Under the pieces are notes generated by a model. The model saw only the letters and a program-made list of their open reading frames with translations, was not told where the DNA came from and searched no databases. The position numbers and the translations under genes were made by a program. From Aquibacillus halophilus (GTDB taxonomy: Bacteria; Bacillota; Bacilli; Bacillales; Amphibacillaceae), in the NCBI RefSeq assembly GCF_009649745.1, contig NZ_WJNG01000010.1, positions 61,272 to 125,271 of the forward strand: a stretch of DNA of 64,000 bases, in the 5' to 3' direction. Positions 23,764-33,230 of this stretch are shown piece by piece (the stretch's first letter is position 1; every line of letters starts with the position of its first letter).

Positions 23764-25698
23764 CTATCTTTCATTCACCCAGACAATCATTTCACCTGGT
23801 TTTCGATTACACCATGCATAATAAGGTATTGCTTGGATGGTTACTGTCTCTGTTGTTTGGCTAGCTGGACGATATAGTTCAGAACCCCATGCATTAGCAT
23901 TCAGTCGTTCCGCTTCACCTGTAATCACAACAACACCGTTTAATAGATTTTCTTTATATTCGGCTCGTAATTCAGAACCCCTTGGCAAGAAAATCGCTGG
24001 TAAGTTGATGCCATTATCTACTGCTTCCAGACAATAAACTACAGGACCACGTTGGATGGCAACCTTACCCACATTCGCACGTACTAATGGGTTCGCTTGC
24101 ATACGTTCAATCGTCATTTCAAAATCTAATTCCACTGTATCGTCTTTTTTCCACGTCCGATTCAGGTACACATAGCCGTCTTTTAGTAGTGATAGATAAT
24201 CAACTGCTTCTCCATTCACTTTTACACGTGCACTTCTAGCCCATCCAGGAATACGTACAGCTAGTGTAAATGTTGCTTCTGCTTCAGGTGACACTGTTAC
24301 TAATACAGAGCCATCCCAAGGATAATTCGTTTGTTGGCTAATCTCTACTTGATGTCCTCCCATAGTGACATTCGTCTGATTACCCATATATAAATGAACA
24401 AATAATTCATTTTCTGTTTGCGTATAGATATATTGACCAATGGACGCAATGAGTCTAGCGATATTAGGTGGGCAACACGCACAACCAAACCATTCCTGTC
24501 TCACCGGTTTTACATGCTTTTTCTCATGACGTTTTTCACAAGCTTCTGGTTGAACTTCAAGCGGATTGACATAGAAGAACTTCTTACCAGACAAGTCCAT
24601 TCCACTAATCGTTCCGTTATATAACGCTCGTTCCATCACATCTGCATACTTATGATGGGCGTGAAGTTCAAGCATTCTCTTTGCCCAAAATACTAACCCA
24701 ATCGACGCACAGGTTTCGGTATAGGAAATATCATTGGGAAGATCATAGTCAAAGGAGAAGGCTTCTCCGAATTCCATGGAGCCGATACCCGCCGTTACAT
24801 ACATTTGTTTTTGTGTGACATTCTCCCAAAGTGTTTCACTCGCGCGCTTCAAGGACTCGTCATTTGTTCTTGTAGCTAGGGCTGCCATTGCCGTGTACAT
24901 GTAAACAGCCCGAACAGCGTGGCCAACTGCTTCTTTTTGTTCACGAACAGGTAAGTGAGCTTGGTTATAAGCATAACTATCGTTAAAAAAGAATGGATTT
25001 TTATCGTTTCTTTTTTCTTTTTCAATATCAAAGTAGTTGGGCTGTTTGCCACGTTCATCAATAAAGAATTTACTAAGCTTTAAATATTTCTCATTTCCTG
25101 TTACATCATAAAGCTTTATTAGCGCTAGCTCGATTTCTTGGTGACCTGGATACCCTTTTATCTTCCCTTCTTCTTCACCAAATACAGTGTCAATATAATC
25201 TGCATAGTTAGACATTAGGGTTAAAAATTTACGTTTTCCTGTCGCATTATAATAAGCAACCGCTGCTTCCATTAAGTGGCCAGCACAATATAATTCATGA
25301 TTATCACGAACATTTGTCCAACGTTTTTCCGGTTCTTTAACGGTATAATACGTGTTTAAATATCCGTCTTCTCCTTGTGCTCTTTCTAATAAGTCAACGA
25401 CCTCATCAGCAGTATTTTCTAATCTTTCATCTGGAGTGTTTTCTAAACTGAATGCGACAGCCTCTAACCATTTTGCTATATCACTATCCTGGAAGACCAT
25501 TCCATAAAATTCACCCGTTTTTTCACCAGCTGCAATTTTAAAGTTTTCTATTGCATGACTAGGTTCTGTATCTGGTAATCGATCGTTTAATGCTTCCCAC
25601 TGATACGGGATTACATGCTCACGAATAACTTCCATTTTTCCTTTCCAAAATGCATCCGTTACCGTTACGTTCCTACCTGTTTTTTCTTGCGATTTCAT
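23764..25698 (-). CDS. GH127 family beta-L-arabinofuranosidase
   Basis: A 644-residue GH127 (formerly DUF1680) glycosidase that removes beta-L-arabinofuranosyl units. The hallmark cysteine motif EWFGCACCPPNIARLI (about residues 405-420) holds the catalytic and zinc-binding cysteines, and the (alpha/alpha)6 barrel motifs DGYLNTYYT and YETC-type SYTETCASIGLV are present. No signal peptide. An upstream methionine at 25737 is open, but AAGGGGAG before the ATG at 25698 decides the start, leaving 35 bp after the GH120 stop codon. It forms a two-gene operon with GH120 copy B. Confidence 0.92.
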   Translation of the reverse strand: MKSQEKTGRNVTVTDAFWKGKMEVIREHVIPYQWEALNDRLPDTEPSHAIENFKIAAGEKTGEFYGMVFQDSDIAKWLEAVAFSLENTPDERLENTADEVVDLLERAQGEDGYLNTYYTVKEPEKRWTNVRDNHELYCAGHLMEAAVAYYNATGKRKFLTLMSNYADYIDTVFGEEEGKIKGYPGHQEIELALIKLYDVTGNEKYLKLSKFFIDERGKQPNYFDIEKEKRNDKNPFFFNDSYAYNQAHLPVREQKEAVGHAVRAVYMYTAMAALATRTNDESLKRASETLWENVTQKQMYVTAGIGSMEFGEAFSFDYDLPNDISYTETCASIGLVFWAKRMLELHAHHKYADVMERALYNGTISGMDLSGKKFFYVNPLEVQPEACEKRHEKKHVKPVRQEWFGCACCPPNIARLIASIGQYIYTQTENELFVHLYMGNQTNVTMGGHQVEISQQTNYPWDGSVLVTVSPEAEATFTLAVRIPGWARSARVKVNGEAVDYLSLLKDGYVYLNRTWKKDDTVELDFEMTIERMQANPLVRANVGKVAIQRGPVVYCLEAVDNGINLPAIFLPRGSELRAEYKENLLNGVVVITGEAERLNANAWGSELYRPASQTTETVTIQAIPYYAWCNRKPGEMIVWVNER

Positions 25699-25733
25699 AA
25701 AGAATCTCCCCTTAGGTGTTGGCTGGTACTCTG

Positions 25734-27692
25734 TCATTCCCAGACCTTTACACGATTTTTTCCTGATTGCAACTGACTGATTGGACCTAAAGCGCTTTTT
25801 TCTGACCTTTTTTCTCCTACTAAATCCTTATCCACTGTTACTTCACTACCGTCTGGATTCTCAAAGTCTGCATCCACAATCCGCACGGGGTGTAAGGTTT
25901 TAGTAGAGTGAATTTCTCCAAGCACTTTCTCAAAGTTTTCAGGAAGCTCACAAAAAAGATACACATCTCTTCCTTCTTCGGTGATGTTAAATTTCGGATT
26001 AAAGCTGTCGTCAACAATCTTTTCATTTTCTCTCTCAAAAGGTACAGCCCCGTTGAAGTAGGCATTTTTGTTAATATAAACAGGCTGATCTACATTTAAA
26101 AATATTTCTACATCACCAGGTTTCTGGTGTACTTTCTCCAAATATTCCTCTTCGGATGTCGTATAACCGTTGAAATGTGCCGTACCAACACCTTCCATTG
26201 AATCATTTCGACCAGGAACAACACCTTCGAAGGATTCATGCCCAATGAAAATATTATTATAATATCGATCATCTCCACCATGAACAACAGCAAATCCTAA
26301 GATCTCTGTGCTATGAGGCACATGATATGGTGTGGATCGATTAAGAATTTTCCGGTGAACCATTTTACCGCAAATTAAGTTATTTAGATAAGCCCCGCCT
26401 TGAGCATAGTTATCTAATGCATACTCTGAAGCTAGAATGTTGTGATCTACGATGTAAGGACCATGACTTACTTCTATGTACATGTCACGATTATTTCGAT
26501 AAAACAGATTTCTACTAATTCTTGTCCCTTGTGTCTGCCAATCTAGCCATGTGCCTAGAGAGCAATCATGAATTCGGTTGTTGACTAGTTGTACATCGAT
26601 TGCTGCATGTAGCTTGATACCTGCAATCTCATGCCCGTAAAATTCTCGTTTTAGTGCAATATTATAAATATGATTGTTATAGATTTCGCTAAATATACAG
26701 CCTAGATGACCGACAATACCATTTTGACCACAATCATAGATTGTATTATTACGAACAATATGGGAACCTACTTTTTCTTTGCTCCAACCAGATTTTATCC
26801 CATGAAAAACAGACTCGATCTGATATTGATAACCCGGCTTATTTTTTCGCTTCGAACTATAGTTGTTTCCAGTTGAGACTTCCTTACCAATACTAATTCC
26901 ACTACATTTGGAGTCATGAATTATGTTGTCTTCGATAATCCATCCTTTACTCCAATTTGCACCTAATAACGCCGGCTGATCAGCAGTAGGTGGCGTCCAT
27001 GGCGTTGCTGCTTGAGCCATTTCAAAGCCTTTTACAGTAATATAATCCCTACCCGTTTCTTCCGGATAAAAACAACACTTTCGCACGTTTATCTCCACTA
27101 ATTCTTCATTAGGATTAGACTCGTGAAAATTAGCAAAAATAGTTGTCGTATCATTATCCACTTCAGCGAACCAGATATATTTCGTTTGCTCCGGGTTATG
27201 TACTGGAACAACCTGTCTTGTCCAGTTATCTACTACTTCCGTTTGACCACTAGGATTTACTAGTTGTTCAAAGCTTTCAGCCTCATAAAAGGACATGCCA
27301 TTTAGATAAACATCCCCTAAATGCTTTGGTACTTTTGATTTATAAAGCCAATCGCCGAAAACTTCTTCTATATATGGATTGTAGTCTTTGAAAAAACTAT
27401 TTGGTAATACGGTTTTCCATACACTTCCTTCCACCTGTTTCCAGTCTTGAACCCGTTCGGAACCTTTAATCACTACTTTTTCGCCTTCAGCAGCTTGGTA
27501 TGTAATTCTTCTCGTCGGACTTAACCCTTGATTTTTGGGCTTCACCCATTCCCGGTACTCTCCCTCATGAACAACAATAGTATCCTTTGCTACAGCAATT
27601 GAAGCTGCTTTATTAATTGTTAAGAATGGATTTTGTTTTGTGCCTTCACCAAGATCCGAGCCATTTTTTGCTACATGATATTCAAAAGCCAT
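25734..27692 (-). CDS. GH120 family beta-xylosidase (parallel beta-helix), copy B
   Basis: A 652-residue paralogue of the protein at 15603-17525, alike along its whole length. The GH120 catalytic Asp lies in LGTWLDWQTQGTR and Glu in MYIEVSHGPYI, near residues 383 and 406. It differs from copy A by a short insertion after GHESFEGV (an extra VPGRNDSMEG). No signal peptide. It leads a two-gene operon with GH127, with a strong cre-like site upstream of its ribosome site (AAGGAGGAAGTAAT). Role: intracellular beta-xylosidase on decorated xylo-oligosaccharides. Confidence 0.87.
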   Translation of the reverse strand: MAFEYHVAKNGSDLGEGTKQNPFLTINKAASIAVAKDTIVVHEGEYREWVKPKNQGLSPTRRITYQAAEGEKVVIKGSERVQDWKQVEGSVWKTVLPNSFFKDYNPYIEEVFGDWLYKSKVPKHLGDVYLNGMSFYEAESFEQLVNPSGQTEVVDNWTRQVVPVHNPEQTKYIWFAEVDNDTTTIFANFHESNPNEELVEINVRKCCFYPEETGRDYITVKGFEMAQAATPWTPPTADQPALLGANWSKGWIIEDNIIHDSKCSGISIGKEVSTGNNYSSKRKNKPGYQYQIESVFHGIKSGWSKEKVGSHIVRNNTIYDCGQNGIVGHLGCIFSEIYNNHIYNIALKREFYGHEIAGIKLHAAIDVQLVNNRIHDCSLGTWLDWQTQGTRISRNLFYRNNRDMYIEVSHGPYIVDHNILASEYALDNYAQGGAYLNNLICGKMVHRKILNRSTPYHVPHSTEILGFAVVHGGDDRYYNNIFIGHESFEGVVPGRNDSMEGVGTAHFNGYTTSEEEYLEKVHQKPGDVEIFLNVDQPVYINKNAYFNGAVPFERENEKIVDDSFNPKFNITEEGRDVYLFCELPENFEKVLGEIHSTKTLHPVRIVDADFENPDGSEVTVDKDLVGEKRSEKSALGPISQLQSGKNRVKVWE

Positions 27693-27736
27693 ATTACTTC
27701 CTCCTTATGAAACTCTGTTTCCATTATAATAACTAA

Positions 27737-27750
27737 TGAAAGCGGTAGCA
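27737..27750 (-). promoter_or_regulatory. cre-like CcpA site before the GH120-GH127 operon
   Basis: TGAAAGCGGTAGCA fits the cre consensus TGWAANCGNTNNCA. It lies 45 bp upstream of the GH120 start codon, placing the operon under probable carbon catabolite repression. Confidence 0.65.
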
Positions 27751-27961
27751 AACGACCAGTGTCGATGAAATGGGAAAACTTGGACTGTCTGTATTTGAGA
27801 TTGTGTTTTGGTCCTGTGTTTTCGGAAAAGTATCAAATATAACTGAACCAAAGAAAAACTGCACACAAAATCGTGGCAGTCAGGATTTAAGATATTGCAT
27901 TTAAGTAAGTAGGAATCGTTGAAATAAGCATGAACCAAGATACGAGCATCAAATGTCTGTA

Positions 27962-28084
27962 AATAATCCTAGATTTAAATTCTATGACATTAGCCAACGT
28001 ATGGGATCTAGCGCCTTTATTCCTAATCGGCACCTCTAATCAGCAATTCTTCTGAAAGCTCAACGCAAAGGTACAGGTCATTCT
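27962..28084 (-). pseudogene. Remnant of a third GH120 C-terminus
   Basis: On the minus strand the sequence decodes to NDLYLCVELSEELL and, after a shift and deletion, ALDPIRWLMS. These match DVYLSVELPKEFENLL and ALGPISQLQS near the C-terminus of the two GH120 proteins in this window. The fragment is short, frameshifted and lacks everything else, so it is the scar of a lost tandem copy. Confidence 0.6.
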
Positions 28085-28086
28085 TA

Positions 28087-28509
28087 TTAAGCCTTGTCCT
28101 TTTCATTTTTTAAAATAAACATAGATATGATGATCAAAGTAAATGCCGTTAATGCTAAAAATGGAATGGTGATAAAACCAAGCCAGTTAATATACTCCGC
28201 ACTGCAAGGCACACCACTGGCACATGGCTTAATTGGCGCAAATCCTGGAACTTTTTGTTCAAGGTAATGAAATAGAGAGATACACCATCCAATGACCGCC
28301 ATTGGTAAGACAATTTTTTTAACAGATGGATCATTTTGAAATGTCCCAATCCCAAGTATTAAGGTTAATGGATACATCAAAATACGTTGATACCAGCATA
28401 GCTCGCACGGTATAAATCCACGTATTTCGCTAAAGTACAGACTACCAAGCGTTGCAATAACAGAGACTACCCAAGCAATATACAAAGAGTATTGTCTGAT
28501 GTTTACCAT
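28087..28509 (-). CDS. bdbC: Disulfide bond formation protein BdbC (DsbB-like)
   Basis: A 140-residue four-span membrane quinone reductase that reoxidises the extracytoplasmic thiol oxidase. First redox pair: FIPCELCWYQR near residues 36-39. Second pair: KPCASGVPCSAEYINW near residues 97-103. Length and topology match Bacillus BdbC. It starts 3 bp after the bdbD stop codon, so the two are translated together. The partner BdbD lies directly upstream in the same operon. Confidence 0.94.
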   Translation of the reverse strand: MVNIRQYSLYIAWVVSVIATLGSLYFSEIRGFIPCELCWYQRILMYPLTLILGIGTFQNDPSVKKIVLPMAVIGWCISLFHYLEQKVPGFAPIKPCASGVPCSAEYINWLGFITIPFLALTAFTLIIISMFILKNEKDKA

Positions 28510-28512
28510 GCT

Positions 28513-29193
28513 CTATTTTCCTTCCAGTTCTTGTTCTATAAGACTTTTTATTTTCTCGTAGTCAAATGGATCTTCAAGCATCGTACCATTTACCATAATA
28601 GTTGGTGTAAGACTCACATCAAATTCCTCAACTAGTGCGGAGTCCAAATTTACTTTTTCTATTGTCGTTTGGTTCTCGATGTCCTCTTGTAACTGTTGTG
28701 TGTCAATGCCAGAGATATTACTTGCTATATCTAAAAGCTTTTCATTAGTAATCCATAACTCATCATGATTTTCCATTGGTGGTTGTGCGTTAAATAGTTC
28801 TTTATGGAAAGTCCAATAATTTTCTGGGCTTTGTTCATATACAGCTTCCGCAGAAAGTGATGCTAACTCAGATTCTTTACCGTGAAATAATACATTTATA
28901 TAAGCAAACTTTACTTTGCCAGTATCTACATAGTCATTTACAAGTTGCGGGAAAATACTTTCACCCCAAGCATTACATGCTGGGCACTTAAAATCACCAA
29001 ACTCCACAACCGTTACGGGAGCATTAGGATCACCTAAAATCGGTTGTCCATCAATAGGTGGTTGTTTTTCAAATGAAGTTTCTGTATTTGAATCATTATT
29101 AGTGCTAATCACAACGAGAGCTGTCATTGCAGCAAAGATAACGAGTGTAATAATAACTGCCATTTTAAAAGGAGAGTTTTTTCTTTTTGCCAT
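28513..29193 (-). CDS. bdbD: Membrane-anchored thiol-disulfide oxidoreductase BdbD (DsbA-like)
   Basis: A 226-residue DsbA-fold oxidase anchored by an N-terminal segment (about residues 10-31). The catalytic site is GDFKCPACNAWGE (C-P-A-C) and the cis-Pro loop is VSLTPTIMVNG. It introduces disulfides into exported proteins and is recycled by BdbC. Here the active-site codons are ordinary TGC/TGT, unlike the cytoplasmic FrnE-like protein of this window. The operon runs away from an ArsR-type operator region shared with the regulator at 29690. Confidence 0.93.
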   Translation of the reverse strand: MAKRKNSPFKMAVIITLVIFAAMTALVVISTNNDSNTETSFEKQPPIDGQPILGDPNAPVTVVEFGDFKCPACNAWGESIFPQLVNDYVDTGKVKFAYINVLFHGKESELASLSAEAVYEQSPENYWTFHKELFNAQPPMENHDELWITNEKLLDIASNISGIDTQQLQEDIENQTTIEKVNLDSALVEEFDVSLTPTIMVNGTMLEDPFDYEKIKSLIEQELEGK

Positions 29194-29221
29194 ACATATA
29201 CTACCTCAATTCTATTTTTTT

Positions 29222-29587
29222 CTAGATAACACTTAGCATTAATGCCAAATAGACATTTACTACAAATAACATACTTGTTATAAAACATAGTAAAACTGGA
29301 GCTTTTTTTACAAACATCAATAGAGTTAAAATTAGAAACAATGCACTCACTATAATAAATAACACACTATAAACCCCTAATTGGATTGAAACATCCATAC
29401 TGGAATGAATAGTACCTTGGTAGAGAACTGTGAATATTTCAGACATTCCTGTACTTCTTATTGTTGTATCAATATCATGTGGTGGGGATTGTTGTCCCAG
29501 AACAGCTGTAGCCGAGAGTATCAACAAAAGGATGATACTTTCTGCCTTTGCCCAAGGTTTAGGGTTAAAATTCGAATCCAATTTCAT
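29222..29587 (-). CDS. CopD-like membrane protein fragment
   Basis: A protein of about 121 residues with three or four predicted spans. The start of the span region, WAKAESIILLLILSATAVLG followed by QQSPPHD, resembles the C-terminal domain of CopD/YcnJ copper-resistance membrane proteins, which are normally much longer. A longer open frame to 29656 would run through the operators at 29616-29673, so the ATG at 29587 is preferred despite a weak ribosome site. It could be an N-terminally truncated gene or a small stand-alone CopD-type domain. It precedes bdbD by 28 bp. Confidence 0.5.
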   Translation of the reverse strand: MKLDSNFNPKPWAKAESIILLLILSATAVLGQQSPPHDIDTTIRSTGMSEIFTVLYQGTIHSSMDVSIQLGVYSVLFIIVSALFLILTLLMFVKKAPVLLCFITSMLFVVNVYLALMLSVI

Positions 29588-29615
29588 ACGCTTCGAGTTG
29601 GTATAATGATTGACA

Positions 29616-29673
29616 CACATATTAGGTATTGCTAATGTGATAGTATCAGAACACATTAGAGATGTCTAATATG
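29616..29673. promoter_or_regulatory. Tandem ArsR/SmtB-type operators in a divergent promoter
   Basis: Two inverted repeats, CACATATTAG-gtattg-CTAATGTG (29616-29639) and CACATTAG-agatgt-CTAATATG (29652-29673), share the half-site TTAG/CTAA with 6-bp spacers. A plus-strand promoter TTGACA (29610-29615), 17 bp, TAATGT (29633-29638) surrounds the first repeat, so repressor binding would block RNA polymerase. This suits control by the regulator encoded at 29690. Confidence 0.72.
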
Positions 29674-29689
29674 ATTGGAGGCTTAACGA

Positions 29690-30010
29690 ATGGTAAAAGT
29701 TGATATAGATTTGAAAATAAAGTTTTTACACGGGTTTTCAAATAAAGTCAGGATACAAATACTAGAAAATATTAAAGAAGAAGAAAAAACGGTATCTCAA
29801 ATTGTTACAGCTTTAAATGTTAGTCAATCAAGTATCTCCCAACATTTAGCATGTTTAAAAGGCTGTGGGCTTATTGTAGGAAGACAGGAAGGAAAATACA
29901 TATATTACGGTCTTAGAAATCAACAAGTCAGTGATTTATTACATATGTTCGATGTTGTTCTTGAAGATGTTCAAAATGATATGGTTTTTTGTGAGAATCA
30001 TATCGTTTGA
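29690..30010 (+). CDS. ArsR/SmtB-family metal or redox repressor
   Basis: A 106-residue winged-helix repressor. The recognition helix is in NVSQSSISQHLACLKGCGLI and the beta-wing in GRQEGKYIYYGL. Cysteines occur at two places, in ACLKGCG and near the C-terminus in FCENHIV; it lacks the classical ELCVCDL arsenic site, so it senses another metal or a thiol-reactive signal. Divergent from the CopD-like/bdbDC genes, with tandem operators between, it probably controls both sides. No metal can be assigned from sequence alone. Confidence 0.85.
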   Translation: MVKVDIDLKIKFLHGFSNKVRIQILENIKEEEKTVSQIVTALNVSQSSISQHLACLKGCGLIVGRQEGKYIYYGLRNQQVSDLLHMFDVVLEDVQNDMVFCENHIV

Positions 30011-30049
30011 AAGTGAGACAACTATATAGATCAATTTCCAAATAGCCAA

Positions 30050-30082
30050 AGCCCGTATGTGGATAGTTGCTACATACGGGCT
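30050..30082. terminator. Hairpin terminator between the ArsR gene and the Mrp operon
   Basis: Arms AGCCCGTATGT and ACATACGGGCT with an 11-nt loop, at the convergent junction after the ArsR-type gene. The T-tract is weak. Confidence 0.65.
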
Positions 30083-30181
30083 CTCGTGCCTTTATTGTGA
30101 TTATCTTTAGCCACTGATCTTATTTAGCCAGTAACTCTTCTAATAGATACAAATTTAATTCATCATAAGAGGAGATGAACA

Positions 30182-31744
30182 TCAAAACATTAACAATAAC
30201 AGTAGGACGATTAAAGTGGAAGTTGCCCATACCAAATATCTATTTAATTTTCCGTCATGATAGTTACTTAACTTATAGCCTGTAGCTACAAATAGTTTAG
30301 CCATTTTACGATATCCATCATAATAGAGAAGTCTCTGATAGTTCTTCACTACATATTTCTTTAATAAAATAAATGCAGCAATGGACCAGAGAAAGGGCTG
30401 AATTCCACTTAACAGATGTTTTTTATCGAAATAATTAATACCTAAATTAATAGTAGTTAAATTTTCTAATAAAAAAGGATTAATACCAATCACTATCATA
30501 AAAACAGTTAAAAATCCCAATCCAAATTGCATGCTGATCGCTGGTTTTTTATCTATGTTAATCGTACTTTTTTTGAAAAATGCATAATAGATAAATTTTA
30601 AAAATATTAGAGAAGTCCCAAAACTCATTAGGTCCAACCCCCATTTTAATAATGGTTCGTGCAAAGCATCTTTAATAATCGTTTTACTCATATACCCATT
30701 AAAAAAAGGAACTCCAGCTATCCCCAGAAAAGCTACCAGTGTTGCGATTGAAGTTAACGGAAGTTTTCTGCCCATGACCCCTAAATTTTCAAAACTATCC
30801 TTCCCTGTTGTATAAATGACAACACCCACTGCCATAAATAATACCGTTTTATATAATATGTGATTAACTAAGTGAAAAATCGCTCCTGTTGTTCCCTCTT
30901 CAGTACCAATACTAATACCCATAATCATATATCCTACCTGGATGATGATGGAATAGCTCAATAATCTAAGGACCTGTTTTTGCCTTAAGGCCATTACAAC
31001 TCCAAACAAAGCCGAAATAAGACCGGCATAAGCCAAAATATTTATCCCGGATAGCAGGCGGAACATGACGTACACTCCCACTTTTGTCGTGTATATGGAC
31101 AAAACTACTGCAACATAAAAAGGTGCTTTGCTGTAAACCAATGGCAGCCAAGTATGGAAACCCACAAAGGCCAGTTTAATTGCGATCGCAATCATAAAAA
31201 AAGGGAGTCCAGCTTCTATCGCATGTAAAGATAAATTACCTGTAGCCGAATACTGTAAAAATATCCCCCATAATAAACTTAACCCTCCTACCAACTGAAC
31301 TAGAAAGTAAAAATAACCTGTTTTTTTAGTTACATCACTTGCCATTATAATTATAAAAGATGAACTGATCGTCATTAACTCCCAGAAAACATAAAGAGTA
31401 AACAGATCACCGGCAAAAACCACGGTCAAAGCACTACCAATAAACACAAATATTAGCCTTAAATTACTTAGGGAACATAAGTTAATTGAATAAATTACAG
31501 CCGCCATTCCACCGACAGCAAAAATCAATCCCGTTAATTTACTGATATTATCTACTTTAAACGGAACTAAAGTATATTTAAGAAAATCCAGTTCTAAGCT
31601 ATAACCAGGTATTAAATAAAAAGTAACAATAAGGGCCCCTGCAGTAATAAGGAAAGACATTATGTATTTTATTCTATTAGTAATGGGCAAAAATAATAGT
31701 AAAGCACCTGATAGATATAACAAACCTGGAGTAATCATTTTCAA
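30182..31744 (-). CDS. Second MrpD/NuoN-like antiporter subunit
   Basis: A 520-residue polytopic membrane protein (about 14 spans) of the proton-translocating NADH dehydrogenase subunit L/M/N family. Conserved features include FWELMTISSSFIIIMASD, with the glutamate of the TM5 region, and the lysines in AIKLAFVGFHTWLPLVYSKA. It is the last gene of the Mrp operon and overlaps the preceding MrpD gene by 4 bp. A second MrpD-like subunit is typical of archaeal and anaerobic Mrp and Mbh modules, not of the Bacillus MrpABCDEFG set. Confidence 0.88.
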   Translation of the reverse strand: MKMITPGLLYLSGALLLFLPITNRIKYIMSFLITAGALIVTFYLIPGYSLELDFLKYTLVPFKVDNISKLTGLIFAVGGMAAVIYSINLCSLSNLRLIFVFIGSALTVVFAGDLFTLYVFWELMTISSSFIIIMASDVTKKTGYFYFLVQLVGGLSLLWGIFLQYSATGNLSLHAIEAGLPFFMIAIAIKLAFVGFHTWLPLVYSKAPFYVAVVLSIYTTKVGVYVMFRLLSGINILAYAGLISALFGVVMALRQKQVLRLLSYSIIIQVGYMIMGISIGTEEGTTGAIFHLVNHILYKTVLFMAVGVVIYTTGKDSFENLGVMGRKLPLTSIATLVAFLGIAGVPFFNGYMSKTIIKDALHEPLLKWGLDLMSFGTSLIFLKFIYYAFFKKSTINIDKKPAISMQFGLGFLTVFMIVIGINPFLLENLTTINLGINYFDKKHLLSGIQPFLWSIAAFILLKKYVVKNYQRLLYYDGYRKMAKLFVATGYKLSNYHDGKLNRYLVWATSTLIVLLLLLMF

Positions 31745-33207
31745 CCACCTAGTAATATTCTTATGTATTCACTATGATCCAATAAAAATTGCGGAATTTT
31801 ATTAATTAGACTTAGAGGTAACGAAGGTACTATCCCAAATACAATACATAAACTGCCCAGAAATATAGTCGGTAATCTTAAAGATAAACCTGGGTCTTTT
31901 ATGACTATTTTCTTTTCGGTTTTGGTATATAATGTAACAATTACTTTTAAATAATACGTTAAAGATAAAAATGTTCCCACAAGAATAAAAAAGGCAGCAT
32001 AACCAAAGCCGGCTTCTAGAGCTGCTTCAATAATAAGCCATTTAGTGATAAACCCATTGAAGGGCGGCAGACCCACTATTGACAGGGAAGCAACCACAAA
32101 TGTAAATGAAATTATCGGAAATTGATAACCCAGCCCTTTAATATCTTTTATATTAATAGCGCTTAAACTATAATAGAAAATTCCGATAACTAAAAATAAC
32201 GTCCCTTTCATTATTGCGTGATTTAGAATGTGGAAACTTCCACCAATTAATCCTCCATCCGTGCCCACAAATAATCCGATCGTGATATACGCTATTTGTG
32301 CAATACTGGAGTACGCAAGCAGCCGATTTAAATTTGTTTGCTGAAATGCTAAGAGATGAGCAATAATAAAAGTAATTACTCCCCAGAAAACACCAATAGC
32401 TAACATTCCACTTTCACTCAAAAAATCAATTCCAAAAATGATATATAATACTCTTATTAATGCATATACAGCAGCTTTCATCACTAATCCCGAAGATAAA
32501 ACATTATAAGGAATAGGGGAATCTTCATAAGCATCTGGTAGCCAGGCATGAAGAGGAATTAACCCTATCTTTAATGCATAACCAAAAACAAACAAGGCCA
32601 TAAGGATACTTTTTAGCTTAAAAGGGAGCTCTTTAAATTCGAGGGCAATTTCTGCCATATTTAGAGTCCCAGCTAAATGATAAGTTAAGATTGTAGCCAG
32701 TAAAATAAAAAAGCTGCCTAATGTAGACATGATCAAATACTTAAAAGCACCTTCTATTGCTTTATCAGTCTTTTTTATCGCCACCAAAGCACAAGAACTC
32801 AGCGAGGTCACTTCCAAAAATACATAAAGATTGAATAAATCAGCAGTAAGTACCATTCCGGCAATACCGCCTATCATTAAATAGGTAAGAATAAAATAGT
32901 CATGTTTATCAATTTTGATATATTTTAGAGAAAAAAGAATAACGGGTAAAAATAATATAGCGATAATTAACAAAAACATGGCGGCAAAAGGATCCACCAT
33001 TAAATTTATTCCCAAGAGCCCCCAACCACCAACACTGTATACTTTGGGGGGATAACTATTAGTACTAACTGAAATTAATAGATAAAGATAAATGATCGCA
33101 CTACCGGTTACCAGGGGAAAAAGGATCTTTTTAAAATATAACTTAGAAATTCCAAGAAAAAATGCGGTTAATAAAGGTAAAATTATAACCCAGACAGCCG
33201 CTTCCAT
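31741..33207 (-). CDS. mrpD: Na+/H+ antiporter subunit MrpD
   Basis: A 488-residue MrpD/MnhD-like subunit with about 14 spans. Key motifs are FNLYVFLEVTSLSSCALVAI, with the conserved glutamate, and GYALKIGLIPLHAWLPDAYE, with the conserved lysine of the proton path. GGGGAGGTCC supports the ATG at 33207 over one five codons upstream. It follows MrpC by 23 bp. In characterised Mrp systems MrpD is a core ion-translocating subunit. Confidence 0.92.
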   Translation of the reverse strand: MEAAVWVIILPLLTAFFLGISKLYFKKILFPLVTGSAIIYLYLLISVSTNSYPPKVYSVGGWGLLGINLMVDPFAAMFLLIIAILFLPVILFSLKYIKIDKHDYFILTYLMIGGIAGMVLTADLFNLYVFLEVTSLSSCALVAIKKTDKAIEGAFKYLIMSTLGSFFILLATILTYHLAGTLNMAEIALEFKELPFKLKSILMALFVFGYALKIGLIPLHAWLPDAYEDSPIPYNVLSSGLVMKAAVYALIRVLYIIFGIDFLSESGMLAIGVFWGVITFIIAHLLAFQQTNLNRLLAYSSIAQIAYITIGLFVGTDGGLIGGSFHILNHAIMKGTLFLVIGIFYYSLSAINIKDIKGLGYQFPIISFTFVVASLSIVGLPPFNGFITKWLIIEAALEAGFGYAAFFILVGTFLSLTYYLKVIVTLYTKTEKKIVIKDPGLSLRLPTIFLGSLCIVFGIVPSLPLSLINKIPQFLLDHSEYIRILLGG

Positions 33208-33230
33208 TATGGACCTCCCCAAAATAAAAA

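Larger units (their letters stand above)
27693..28086. other. Gene-free stretch: operon leader plus GH120 remnant
   Basis: Contains the cre-like site and promoter region of the GH120-GH127 operon and, at 27962-28084, a decayed fragment of a third GH120 gene. A minus-strand open frame at 27705-27938 has no coding character. Confidence 0.45.

Noticed and set aside
27705..27938. Minus-strand open frame upstream of the GH120-GH127 operon
   Set aside because: Low-complexity translation, overlap with the promoter and cre-like site, and no family match.
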